A DNA stretch of 64,000 nucleotides, taken from positions 62,001-126,000 of the forward strand of contig CAUQYP010000001.1 in assembly GCA_963522035.1 (NCBI GenBank), read 5' to 3'. The stretch comes from Noviherbaspirillum_A sp963522035 (lineage in GTDB: Bacteria; Pseudomonadota; Gammaproteobacteria; Burkholderiales; Burkholderiaceae_D). This document shows positions 1-9,443 of this stretch, piece by piece. The notes beneath the pieces were generated by a model. The model saw only the letters and a program-made list of their open reading frames with translations, ran no database searches and had not been told where the DNA came from. Both the position numbers and the translations under genes were made by a program. Within the stretch, counting starts at the first letter, position 1, and each line of letters opens with the position of its first letter.

Positions 1-22
1 GCAACAGTAAGGTCTGTCGCTG

Positions 23-1378
23 ATGCGTCCATTGGCGGTTATCTGCGAGGCGACGCACGCCGACCGGATTAAAGCAAACATTCGTACTTTCTGTCACCCT
101 GCGGTATTCGCTGACTTTGTATATATCTTCCCCGTCGATATTGCGACCGATTACCAGTATCACGCAGAGAAAGCGCAACTTGCGAACTGGATGACTTCTG
201 GGCATGCTGGTGCCTCTCAGCAGGCGCTACTTTGCTACACGCGCGACGCCGGCAGAAAGGTCAGTGCAATCAAATTGGCGCAGACATTTGACGTTGAGTA
301 TAAGGTAGAGACCCTAAAGCGCCTGACCCAGAGCAGTCCAGGGAACGCTGCATCAGTACCAGTTCAACAGCTCCTAAACCAGTGTAGCCTGTCGCTGCGC
401 ACGGTCGCTACCGCACAGTTGCAACATTGGAACCATTCGCCCATTGACCGGGCCGCAGTCGACCATTGGCTAAGCCAGTTTTCCCAGCTTGGTACCTTCG
501 GCTGGCTTGGGGAAAAGCTACTAGCTCAAACCAATCTGGTTCAGGCAGCTGCCCTGGGCAACTTGTACCAAGCACTTCCGATTGATCAGAGCTTCAGTCT
601 TGCTTACAACCGCGACATGCGAGGCACCGCAAAAAGCGGTGAAGTCATTGCTACTTTGCTGACGAAACGCTTCGGCGGCATCGTCCATGACAGCCCTGCA
701 AAAGCGATCGAGGCATCGCCAACGTCGAAGATTGCATTATTTGAGGACGGCCTCTGGTCTGGCACGGAAGCGCTAGGTGTTATTGAAAGTTTGCTTGGGG
801 AAAGGCCTGGCCGCGAGAAAACAGCACCCCTGTCGAATCCGAAACTGTTGGAAAAAGTCGATTTGACACTTGTTTATGGCATCGCCACCGACTACGGGAA
901 AGCGCTAGTGGAACGATTCATCCATGACCGCGGCCTGCACAATATAAAGGTACTGAGCGCACGCACGGTGCAGGTAGCGCAGCCCAATCTGTTACTTGGC
1001 TTGGCTAACGGCGAATTCGACGTGATGGAAATGCGCGAAAGCGGACCGCTTGGCAACCCCCTCATCCCCAATATCATCACTGCATTTTCTTCTGACGGCA
1101 TGGCTCAGACGCAAATCGACGTGGCGCGACAATTTTTTTCCGCAGTGGGCCGTCAACTCTTCGAGCATTACCTGCAGACGATGGTGGCGACGAAAGGTTG
1201 GACGATGTGGGCGCCTGAAAAGCTGGGCCAGGCCAGTCTTGGTATGCACGGACTCGGCCTCGCTTATGCATTTGCTCATTCGATTCCAAAAGCAACGCTA
1301 CCCCTGTTTTGGGCAAGCGGAGAAGTCACGTATAACGGCAGAACACTTCGCTGGAAACCCTTATTTCTCAATTCATGA
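23..1378 (+). CDS. phosphoribosyltransferase-like (PRTase-CE type) protein
   Basis: A 451-aa soluble protein. Around residues 237-250 it has a hydrophobic strand followed by FEDGLWSGTE, which fits the PRPP-binding loop of type I phosphoribosyltransferases (two acidic residues, then a small Thr/Gly turn). An in-frame TAA lies at 8-10, so ATG 23 is the first good start, although no clear Shine-Dalgarno precedes it. The N-terminal 200 residues match no domain I recognise. PRTase-like proteins of this architecture are known from predicted bacterial conflict systems (PRTase-CE), where a base or nucleotide substrate is presumed but untested. The gene lies at the left edge of an island of defence-like genes and may belong to an operon cut off by the window. 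The fold call rests on one motif, so a specific reaction cannot be given. Confidence 0.6.
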   Translation: MRPLAVICEATHADRIKANIRTFCHPAVFADFVYIFPVDIATDYQYHAEKAQLANWMTSGHAGASQQALLCYTRDAGRKVSAIKLAQTFDVEYKVETLKRLTQSSPGNAASVPVQQLLNQCSLSLRTVATAQLQHWNHSPIDRAAVDHWLSQFSQLGTFGWLGEKLLAQTNLVQAAALGNLYQALPIDQSFSLAYNRDMRGTAKSGEVIATLLTKRFGGIVHDSPAKAIEASPTSKIALFEDGLWSGTEALGVIESLLGERPGREKTAPLSNPKLLEKVDLTLVYGIATDYGKALVERFIHDRGLHNIKVLSARTVQVAQPNLLLGLANGEFDVMEMRESGPLGNPLIPNIITAFSSDGMAQTQIDVARQFFSAVGRQLFEHYLQTMVATKGWTMWAPEKLGQASLGMHGLGLAYAFAHSIPKATLPLFWASGEVTYNGRTLRWKPLFLNS

Positions 1379-1415
1379 GAAACGCCAACGTCTTCGAGCC
1401 ACCGCTTTAAAGGTA

Positions 1416-1664
1416 TTACTTAAAATATCCGTCCTTGAGCACGCGGGCTATTACGACATGGTGCCGGACAAGGGCTCCAAAAACGTAGCTTTTCTTTGTC
1501 TCATTTCTAGTAATTCGGAGATGCTTGCGTAATGCCTTCGGATTAGCATGGCGAGCGATCTGCAACAGCACCTGCGCCAGTTGTGCCGCCGTCAGCTTGT
1601 CATATCGCTTCAGACGGCGGGCACTACAGCCATCATCATGCCAGCATAGCGGGTCCGAATTTCG
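1416..1664 (-). pseudogene. C-terminal relic of a transposase-like protein
   Basis: An open stretch of about 80 codons on the minus strand ends in TAA at 1416-1418. It has no start codon and is closed upstream by a stop at 1665-1667. The translation is rich in Arg and Lys, with the segments RRLKRYDKLTAAQLAQVLLQ and VRHHVVIARVLKDG, which resemble the C-terminal tail of IS4-like DDE transposases from memory only. The catalytic part is absent. It lies between the PRTase-like gene and the convergent regulator gene. It could also be a fragment of some other basic protein. Confidence 0.35.
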
Positions 1665-1825
1665 TCAGCGAAGAAGAACGAAGATAGTTCAAGCTCAATG
1701 GTGTGCAATTCCTACTCATACCACATCGGTACCCTTGACCTAGGACGCAAATAGCCAGAAGCAGACTTTCAGTTCTGCAAATAAAAACTACTTCCACGCT
1801 TTCATGAAATATTTGTCTGTACCTT

Positions 1826-2788
1826 CTATCTTAACAAATAATCTTCTGTTCGATCCAGCAATTCGGCGAGATCCATTTGCATGAAGTCAAATGGCTGCTC
1901 GTGCGGCAGTCCAATTTTCCCACCCGCTTGACTCATTAGATAACGAAAAAGGCGATGAAAATACTTTTGTTGGCTAGGCGCTGTATAGGATTCAAAAGAG
2001 CTTTCTGGCGGTAAGATTCCGGAGTCGGAATTAACAGGAATCATGCACGGGTATAGGATTTCACTCTCTAGATCAAATCCTAGCCGTCTAGCGTTATCTA
2101 AGAAGCCAAAGTTCAGCTCATTCGGACGATGCACTATCCGCTTCTTCCCCTGGAAGCTTTCCATAGCGAGAAATCTTTGAATTTCTTTAAATTCTAAGTA
2201 AGAATTTAAATCACCAGAAATCACGACCAAATCAGGTTGGAATTCGCGCAAAAATTTATTGGAGTCAATTGAAGACATTGCCTCCATCGCTACCCGAAGG
2301 GAAATATCAGCAATCACCACACTTTTCGTAGGTTGCTGAAAATTTAGCATTCCTGACGGGGTAACGACATGCGCGTCTGTTATTCCGCGCATGGGTTGCA
2401 TCATAGATTCTCTACCTCCTCGTTTCCCAACGAGGAACTGAAGGGTTTTGATCCTGTAATCCAGATGGCTTGCGGCAGTCAATGATTGCGCGGTAGACGT
2501 TACGTCAGAACCACCATCGAAACTGCAAACGCCGATCGCGAGCTTGTTCGAAGCTGGCCATTCGATAAATGGCGGAGCTTTTTCCATCACCTTTGCTCGC
2601 AGCATTTCCGATAACCAACCAAGGACAGCGGGTTCCACAGGGCTTCCGCTATTTAACCAACGGCTTATGGTTTCCGGGGCAGTGATTCTTCCATCGTCTC
2701 TGTATCTGGTAATCATGGCTGCTAAGCTGACACCGGATAATCCGAGAACCTTCATTGCCCGCTTCAACAATACTGCGTTTTTAAACAT
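1826..2788 (-). CDS. HTH protein with a degenerate ParA/SIMIBI-like ATPase domain
   Basis: A 320-aa protein. Residues 1-70 look like an N-terminal helix-turn-helix (GLSGVSLAAMITRYRDD, then TAPETISRWLNSG). A domain starting near residue 80 then has the strand-loop-helix pattern LAIGVCSFDGGSDVTSTAQS, where a ParA/MinD protein would carry KGGxGKT. The Walker lysines are missing, so ATP binding may be lost. Later strands (SVVIADISL, PDLVVISGDLN) fit a SIMIBI-type core. It is transcribed away from the helicase-nuclease gene at 2890, with about 100 bp between the two starts, the classic place for a local regulator. I infer an autoregulator of the neighbouring operon. The fold assignment is tentative. 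Confidence 0.55.
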   Translation of the reverse strand: MFKNAVLLKRAMKVLGLSGVSLAAMITRYRDDGRITAPETISRWLNSGSPVEPAVLGWLSEMLRAKVMEKAPPFIEWPASNKLAIGVCSFDGGSDVTSTAQSLTAASHLDYRIKTLQFLVGKRGGRESMMQPMRGITDAHVVTPSGMLNFQQPTKSVVIADISLRVAMEAMSSIDSNKFLREFQPDLVVISGDLNSYLEFKEIQRFLAMESFQGKKRIVHRPNELNFGFLDNARRLGFDLESEILYPCMIPVNSDSGILPPESSFESYTAPSQQKYFHRLFRYLMSQAGGKIGLPHEQPFDFMQMDLAELLDRTEDYLLR

Positions 2789-2889
2789 ATTGACGCGCTA
2801 TCAAGAAAAGCCTATCGTACCATGCAGCCTGTCAATTAAGGCTACTTCCCACCGGAAAGTCCTGGTATCAAGACCAATTTAAGATTGAT

Positions 2890-5800
2890 ATGAAACAACT
2901 TAATTTGTTCACCTCAGATCCTGATGTACCTGCTGCAAAACGAAATGCCGGAACTGAAAAAAGTGTGGAAATGATTCGTGTGCGCAATAAAGTGGGTGAT
3001 TCATTTACAGGACCGCTTGCCAGCGCAATTCAAAGCGCTTTTCCTATGTTCAAAGGCAATCATTTCGGAACAGGATCCGGAAAGACCTACTTTGCCGCAC
3101 TTATGAGTGATCCTGCTTTCAAGAGCAACATGCAGTTGATTTTTGTCACTTCTAACAAAACGCTGGTAGAGCAGGCACGAGCGCTCTTTCATAAACATAC
3201 GAACATGCCGGTCTATGTAAGTTACAGCCGCGACGACCAGTGGTCTGATGAGATCATCAAAGTCGACCTTGGGAAAATGCTGAATGAGGTATATGCGTTA
3301 AAAAAAGTGGTACCGAAGATTTGGGATGCTTTGGTTCAGCACTTCAAAAACAGCAGGCGCAACGCGTTCAATGACTTTGAAGTCTATTTCGGGCAATGTC
3401 GCCTTGCCTATGAACGGTTAAAAACGATTGTCCATGATCAACAGTCGACCCAAACTAATAATCTTGAACACGAGCTATACCTGAAAAAGCAGCGCACTTA
3501 CTGGACTAGCCAGCTCGACCTCCTTGTCAAAACTCTTACCTGCGTTGATATCACTAACCGTTTCACCAGACCGCATGCAAAAGTGACGGGGCGCCTATGT
3601 CGTCGCATCTTTCCGCTGGACTATGCTTTGCTCATCGAGCCCGGTCCGATCATCCTGAATCACAGCAAATATGCGACCGGGCCGGTAATGGCGACACGAA
3701 CCGTACCGAAGCAGAAGACATCTGGAGACGCGCCTGTTCCACTCACTCACGTTGCATGGAGCCACTTCATCAACAAAGAATTTAACAAGGGGGTCATGCA
3801 GATCACTGATGAGGAAGAGGACTACTACAAGCGCTTGCTGGACGCGCTCAAAATTACGGTAACTAGCCCACACACTTGGTTTCCTACAATAACCAGCATG
3901 GCGGTTTTCTTCATGTGGAATATGTTCAAGCCAGATCAGTCCGGCGACCCGTCGGGATGGAGGAAATTGCTATTTAGCAATCTTCAATCCGTCGTAAGTC
4001 GTATTGACGCAATTGAATCGGCTATAGAAAGCTTCCGCAATGGCCAGATGGCAGAGGAAAGCGCCAAAGAAGAACTGCTCACCGCAGTAGGGCTGCAGAA
4101 AGGCGACCAAAGCATCGCCGCGAGCACCCTGTTCTCCTTGATGGTGCACCAATGGTATCGCCCGCGACTAGCCCGTGGAGAACATGTCGGGACAAAGTAC
4201 CCTTGGTATGGCCTGGGATACTACTGCAACTGCTGGAAAACGATCCTTCGTTATCGTCAATTCATCGATCGCTTCAAGCTTTTTGCGGATAGTGCTACAG
4301 AAATGGAGCGGTGGAATCGCTTCGCATACATGGTGACGGAAAAACACCGGCTGGTGATCGATCGGGACAACCTCGCCGAAATCGGCGGCCAAATGCAATA
4401 CCTCTTTTTTGACGACAGGCTCCGGTTGGTTGACCAGCGCATGCTCCATGAAGTGTTTGTCCGTATCCTGCCTGATAACGGAGATATGGAGATCGTGTAC
4501 CGGCCGGAGCGAGTCGACTCCGACCTCTTCTCTTTGAATGTCCTGTTGCGATTGTTTTTGTGGACGGCGATTGTCGCAACCGATCGCACTATTTCCATAC
4601 CTCACCACGCGCTAGTCGACGAAGCAGATGTGAATGACGTCCAACAGATCAATACCTTCTCCCATTACTTTCACCGCAAGGCATTTGGCTTACGCCTCGC
4701 CGAAGTGACTTTAGATCAATTGGAGTGCGGTGAAGACCTGATCGTTGATGAAGAGTTGATTTTTGAGAAAGCAAAAGGATTTCTGACCATCGCAACCGAT
4801 ACGCAGACGATTCGCGCAACGAGGTACGTCTCCGCCTCCTTTTCGATCTCGGCACTGACACGCTCCCCTGAATCGGTAAGCTTGGCCGGGCTGCTCGGGC
4901 CTGAGGGATCGGAAGATCCATATCGGTTCAACATGCACTATTACCTTTCGCACACAGCTGGCATAGGCGGATTTTGGGAACTGGATCGCCGTTACATGGA
5001 ACCCCGCATCGTCAATGCGGGTGGTGCGTTTGAAGGATTTACGATCAAAGAGGAAGACATTGCCGAGACCCTGCGCGATCTGTCACCCAGAACGTTCGAA
5101 ATCGGCTTTGCAAGGGACGGCGGGTTGGCACAAGTAATGCAGATCGACCCGGTCAATCCCAAATTGCTTGCTGCTGCCATACCACCGCCAGTCGGCAATC
5201 CGCTTTACCGCGATAACCGGCATAAGCGCAATGAGATGGATAACTTCTTTGCCACATTGTCGTACCTATGCCAGCAAGAAGGGCCACACGCAGGCATGTT
5301 CTTCACGCAAAGCACAACGCACATCCTCGATGCGTTCGAAACCGGCATTGCGCAGGGGTCGATCGGGCTGCGCCGAGCCGATCCCAAACTGGCGCAGATC
5401 TACGAAATCGATCCTACCGCCATCGGCCTAGTTACAAGCGACCCGCGCCCGATTATCGTTGTACTGTTTGAAGCATCGTTCTTGAAGCGTCGGCACTATG
5501 GCCCGACCGCGTTTCCCAATCAATATCTTCTTCTCGACAACGATGACGAAGACGGAATCGAACCGGTCAGCGATCAAGGTCCGCCGCCAGCCAGCGATGA
5601 AGAAGACATCCCGCAGGAAGTCATGGATAAGTTGCAGGAAGCACTAAATCCCTACTCGCATCTGGACCGGAACGAAATACTCTTCGTCACCCGCTACATT
5701 TCGTCGGATCGAGGCTTGTCGATCCACTGTTATCAGAAAAATCCTGCCGGCGAATCCGAGGAGCGAGACTATGATTTCGTTACCCTATCCAACAACCGTT

Positions 5801-7131
5801 ATTACAATTCCTTTACTCGCAGAAAGGATGGTAACAGAGCAAGCATCGAGCAATTCTTCGGGGCTATGCGCAGGCTTTATGCCGATGACGGTGGCGGCAC
5901 ACTGTCTCTCACCGAACTTTCCCACGCGCTAGTGCTCAACTTGTACCAGTTCTTGAACCAATACGGACTGCTCGAATCGTTCGCAGATCTTATCCAGGTG
6001 TTAGGCAGAGGCGATCGCGGGCGGATGCGGCCCGATCTGCAAAGGTTCTTCATCAACGAAGATTACGTGCCTATTCTGATTGACGGGAATGAAGCGGCCG
6101 GAAATTTCCTGAAGCGTTCGTCCAAGACCGGATATGTTGCCATCACCGCCGCCGCGCAGTTCATGGAAGCAAAGAGTCCGGCAATTATCGACTTTCAACG
6201 ATATCTGGACGAAGAAATAACGCTCACGCAGCATTTTCTCGATGTCGTGGAACGATTCACGCACGATTTGTTTTACGTCCCAGATGCGAATTTTCGGGCT
6301 GCGGTATGCCGGGCCTGGGCAGCGATTCGGGATCCGCGCGCCATCACTGATCCTGCTGCCTACATCGCAGCATTACGCTTGGTGCCATGGCCCTATGGCG
6401 AGGACAGCCGGCGACACTTCATCGAGTATTGCTACATGTCCGCCAATGCGTATGGCGGAGACACGTACTATTTGCGCGTAGGCCCAACGGATCATTTCCA
6501 TGGCGCTGAACCCATTCAGGTTATTCTGGATTTCAAAAACCGCACGGCTGGAAGCCGAACCTACCGACCTGCAGAGGAACTGTTCCATCAAGACCTGCTC
6601 AACGCCTCTCAGACAACCGACTATCGCAACATGTGCAGTCGGCTTGGATTTGATAACCCGAAGGTGTTTTCCGATTTCATCCCGCGCCCTCATTTCCTGA
6701 AAAACTTTCTTCAGGGGTTTGTCGGCGAAATGTTGACAGAAGAGGCTTTGCGCAGCGCCGGCATCGAAATCCTGCCAGATGAGTGGGCAATCAGCCGCGG
6801 CATCTTTGAGCGTTATGACACCTATTGCCGCCTGAAAAACGGCAGACTGAGTTCGATTGACAGTAAATACTGGAGCAGAACCACAGATGCAAAACACTCT
6901 GCGGACCTGATCAGGAGAGGACCCGAGAAAGCACAGATGGTAGCCGAGGCGACCGGCGAGCGCCCGTTTGCCATCTATCTCAACACCTTTGGCGGCACCT
7001 ACCACCCGCCAGTGCGTGATGAAAATTTCGACATCGAATTCATTAGCCTTTTTACCAATGATCGAGATGCTGCAGGAAGACTCACTCCCAGTTTTAAAAG
7101 GATATTTCATGGCGATCGCCAATTCGGCTGA
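2890..7131 (+). CDS. large SF2-like helicase fused to a C-terminal PD-(D/E)XK-like nuclease
   Basis: A 1413-aa protein. Motif I is GTGSGKT at residues 60-66, followed by a motif Ia-like strand (LIFVTSNKTLVEQARAL). A DEAD box (VDEADV) appears only at 577-580, a motif III-like SASFS at 648-652, and a motif VI-like QVLGRGDRGR at about 1036-1045. The roughly 500 residues between motifs I and II are far more than usual and suggest a large inserted domain. The C-terminus has E1280/E1284, YDTY at 1309-1312 and IDSKYW at 1323-1328, a good fit to a PD-(D/E)XK nuclease with D1324-x-K1326. The role is inferred: ATP-driven translocation on nucleic acid coupled to cleavage, as in anti-phage systems. It overlaps the next gene by 23 nt and is presumably co-transcribed with it. 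No named defence family was recognised. Confidence 0.75.
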   Translation: MKQLNLFTSDPDVPAAKRNAGTEKSVEMIRVRNKVGDSFTGPLASAIQSAFPMFKGNHFGTGSGKTYFAALMSDPAFKSNMQLIFVTSNKTLVEQARALFHKHTNMPVYVSYSRDDQWSDEIIKVDLGKMLNEVYALKKVVPKIWDALVQHFKNSRRNAFNDFEVYFGQCRLAYERLKTIVHDQQSTQTNNLEHELYLKKQRTYWTSQLDLLVKTLTCVDITNRFTRPHAKVTGRLCRRIFPLDYALLIEPGPIILNHSKYATGPVMATRTVPKQKTSGDAPVPLTHVAWSHFINKEFNKGVMQITDEEEDYYKRLLDALKITVTSPHTWFPTITSMAVFFMWNMFKPDQSGDPSGWRKLLFSNLQSVVSRIDAIESAIESFRNGQMAEESAKEELLTAVGLQKGDQSIAASTLFSLMVHQWYRPRLARGEHVGTKYPWYGLGYYCNCWKTILRYRQFIDRFKLFADSATEMERWNRFAYMVTEKHRLVIDRDNLAEIGGQMQYLFFDDRLRLVDQRMLHEVFVRILPDNGDMEIVYRPERVDSDLFSLNVLLRLFLWTAIVATDRTISIPHHALVDEADVNDVQQINTFSHYFHRKAFGLRLAEVTLDQLECGEDLIVDEELIFEKAKGFLTIATDTQTIRATRYVSASFSISALTRSPESVSLAGLLGPEGSEDPYRFNMHYYLSHTAGIGGFWELDRRYMEPRIVNAGGAFEGFTIKEEDIAETLRDLSPRTFEIGFARDGGLAQVMQIDPVNPKLLAAAIPPPVGNPLYRDNRHKRNEMDNFFATLSYLCQQEGPHAGMFFTQSTTHILDAFETGIAQGSIGLRRADPKLAQIYEIDPTAIGLVTSDPRPIIVVLFEASFLKRRHYGPTAFPNQYLLLDNDDEDGIEPVSDQGPPPASDEEDIPQEVMDKLQEALNPYSHLDRNEILFVTRYISSDRGLSIHCYQKNPAGESEERDYDFVTLSNNRYYNSFTRRKDGNRASIEQFFGAMRRLYADDGGGTLSLTELSHALVLNLYQFLNQYGLLESFADLIQVLGRGDRGRMRPDLQRFFINEDYVPILIDGNEAAGNFLKRSSKTGYVAITAAAQFMEAKSPAIIDFQRYLDEEITLTQHFLDVVERFTHDLFYVPDANFRAAVCRAWAAIRDPRAITDPAAYIAALRLVPWPYGEDSRRHFIEYCYMSANAYGGDTYYLRVGPTDHFHGAEPIQVILDFKNRTAGSRTYRPAEELFHQDLLNASQTTDYRNMCSRLGFDNPKVFSDFIPRPHFLKNFLQGFVGEMLTEEALRSAGIEILPDEWAISRGIFERYDTYCRLKNGRLSSIDSKYWSRTTDAKHSADLIRRGPEKAQMVAEATGERPFAIYLNTFGGTYHPPVRDENFDIEFISLFTNDRDAAGRLTPSFKRIFHGDRQFG

Positions 7132-9433
7132 CTTGTTTGTTCACCTGAAACCGCATGAAGCCTACAGCGCAAGGTTGAGCGGCTTTCAAATAAATATGCC
7201 GGCAGTCGAATTTGCCGACGCGTTACTTGCACAGATTAATGATGGTCGGGCCGATGGACTGGCCGTTCGCAGGTTTGCACTTGCTGCCGGGATAGAATCT
7301 TCCAAATGGGCCGGCACGCTCGTCAAGCTTAGGAAGGAAATCGCGGCAGCCAATGGCGTGGCCCCGCAGAATCTCGGGCTACGCCGCAATCCGGACAAGC
7401 CTTCTGAATATTATTTCTTGGCGACCAAAACATGCCGCATTGGTCATTTGGTCACCGGCGTTGATGAATCTAACGCGCGCCGCATCTGTGAAGTGGCGTT
7501 GATGACGTTAATGTTGCGTGACTGCGGCTATCTTTCTGACCGGTTTTCCTCTGCAGTCGGTCCCAATGGACGTTCCAGCAGGCTTTTTCTATTGATGCAC
7601 GCGAGCAAATCAAAGAGTAAGGCGCCGACTTATTTATCTTGCCTTGAAATAGAAATTGTCTTTGATTCCCATAACCAAATACAGATTGACGCAATGCGCC
7701 GGGTCTTTGCCGTGTCGCACGAGGACGATCAACCAGGATCAACAGTTTCCGCCAAGCGCATCGGTAATGACGTGACAAAAATCGCTTGGCTCGATGAACG
7801 CGCCTGCAGTCAACTTGACGCCCGCGGCAAGATCGCGCGTAAAACGATTGGCGATATCGATTTTCGGCTGACCAAAGTGCGAGCAACCCGCTGGATCGGC
7901 ATCACACAAATTGTCTCTTTAGTCGAGCAGCAGCTACAGAACGCAAAGGTGCCTCACCAAGCCCTTACTTTCCGGGCGACGCACTATATAAAGCAACATC
8001 AGATCAAGCCCGAGCAAATCGGGTTTCCACCGCAGTTATGCATTTACGCGGATGCCTCACTCACTATCAACAGCACGCTGCGCAACGCAATGGAAACACA
8101 AATTCGCGCCAACGTTGGCGGCTACGGCCGCACGGACATTAGTATAAAGTGGCTGGGACATCCTGTACTGCTCGATGGGCACCTGCCTGAAGGAGCAGCG
8201 TACCTTTTCATCAACCGCGCGCTCACGCCTGCAGAAACTGATCCTGACTTGGCTGACTATGAACGAGAGGTGGAAGCGGCGGACATGGCAGATACCGAAA
8301 CTGCAGGGATCAATACTGGGGAATCGGAACTACCTGACTCTGACAGCCCCGATGAAACCGCTGCGAGCTGCCTGTTAAAGGGAAAATTGGTTTCGCCTGA
8401 AGAAGCTTACTTTGCGCTTGCGCGTTCCCAAGCATCCCTATTAGACGTCGATACCTATACCCGAGCCAAGTACCGGAATGTCATCAGCGCGCGAGCATTC
8501 AAAGTTTGTCTGCAAGGAATTGATGTTATAGAAAGTGTTAGCGAACTGCTTGACAGTTATAAAATGCACAAAGCACTTGCCGAGCTAGCGTTGAAATGGG
8601 TGCTGACAGAAGGGATGTTTCAAAGCCAGGTTTTCATACCAAATGTACGGATTAAGGCGACATATACGCGATCGGGAAAAATGGGCAACCGTATAGGGAT
8701 CGAATCAGTCGCTCAACTGAAGTTGACTTCCTTAGACGGTAAGGGAGCAAAGGTTTCGGTTACCCGTGTCCCACCAGGCGATTACGATGGTATCAATCAA
8801 GCGATTCGTGACATCCCACTGATACGCAGAGTGCCACGCACGACAAAGAATGAAGCAACTCAGGCTAAAAAGGTAGCAACGTCATCATTACGGGACGCGA
8901 CATTTATCATGGAGGTTGAATCGATTGACGAAACCAACGAGGAGACAGTGTGCCTGTTAGTGTACGACGGCACCACCGTCAAAATCCCTCGCATTATTGG
9001 ATCTGAAGGGAAGCCGCTGCTCCACGAACAACTCGATGAACTGATCGCGTCATTACCGCCAGATCAAAAAAATCTGCCTCGCAGTAAGGATGCCAATCTG
9101 CTACCTTACTATATCGAGGGCTTGACGGATAAACGTTCACGAGGTGATGGCAGAGGTGACTTTATTTATATCGACGCCAGTCACCCGAAATTTTTGCGTT
9201 ACTTCGTACCGCAAGTGCTGCCGGTAAATGCTGCATTAGGCTTTTCGCGATTCTATGACATCATGTTGTACCGTAGAGATGACGTAGCGCGAGAAGATCC
9301 CCTCGATATCACAGTTGAACACGCTGCAGTGCGCGCATTTTTTTCGATGATGACGCAGGATGTGGTGCGACTTGGCGAAAACGGGAAACACACCTTAGCA
9401 CGAAAGCTGGCAGGTTTGGCACTGCTGAACTAA
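7109..9433 (+). CDS. 774-aa protein of unknown function, operon partner of the helicase-nuclease
   Basis: The start is placed at ATG 7109 because AAGGA sits 6-7 nt upstream, inside the end of the helicase gene; an upstream in-frame ATG at 6968 would lie deeper in that gene. The overlap implies translational coupling. I recognise no family. It is soluble, without signal peptide or membrane segments. It has a strand-rich middle (YLSCLEIEIVF; QLCIYADASLTINSTL), an acidic linker at about residues 370-425 (many D/E), then an alpha/beta C-terminal half with FIMEVESIDETNEETVCLLV and GDFIYIDASHPKFLRYF. The two-part layout recalls long PIWI/RNase H-type proteins, but I could not align the catalytic acids, so that remains speculation. 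The context suggests the sensor or effector partner of the helicase-nuclease. Confidence 0.6.
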   Translation: MAIANSADLFVHLKPHEAYSARLSGFQINMPAVEFADALLAQINDGRADGLAVRRFALAAGIESSKWAGTLVKLRKEIAAANGVAPQNLGLRRNPDKPSEYYFLATKTCRIGHLVTGVDESNARRICEVALMTLMLRDCGYLSDRFSSAVGPNGRSSRLFLLMHASKSKSKAPTYLSCLEIEIVFDSHNQIQIDAMRRVFAVSHEDDQPGSTVSAKRIGNDVTKIAWLDERACSQLDARGKIARKTIGDIDFRLTKVRATRWIGITQIVSLVEQQLQNAKVPHQALTFRATHYIKQHQIKPEQIGFPPQLCIYADASLTINSTLRNAMETQIRANVGGYGRTDISIKWLGHPVLLDGHLPEGAAYLFINRALTPAETDPDLADYEREVEAADMADTETAGINTGESELPDSDSPDETAASCLLKGKLVSPEEAYFALARSQASLLDVDTYTRAKYRNVISARAFKVCLQGIDVIESVSELLDSYKMHKALAELALKWVLTEGMFQSQVFIPNVRIKATYTRSGKMGNRIGIESVAQLKLTSLDGKGAKVSVTRVPPGDYDGINQAIRDIPLIRRVPRTTKNEATQAKKVATSSLRDATFIMEVESIDETNEETVCLLVYDGTTVKIPRIIGSEGKPLLHEQLDELIASLPPDQKNLPRSKDANLLPYYIEGLTDKRSRGDGRGDFIYIDASHPKFLRYFVPQVLPVNAALGFSRFYDIMLYRRDDVAREDPLDITVEHAAVRAFFSMMTQDVVRLGENGKHTLARKLAGLALLN

Positions 9434-9443
9434 TACCAATCCC

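Noticed and set aside
1050..1532. 160-codon plus-strand frame over the end of the PRTase-like gene
   Set aside because: Runs in another frame inside the better-supported gene and has no motif.
7109..9433. Idea that the 774-aa protein is a pPIWI-RE/Argonaute-type nuclease
   Set aside because: Gene order with a helicase fits, but I could not find the conserved RNase H acids or a MID-domain motif, so only the possibility is mentioned.
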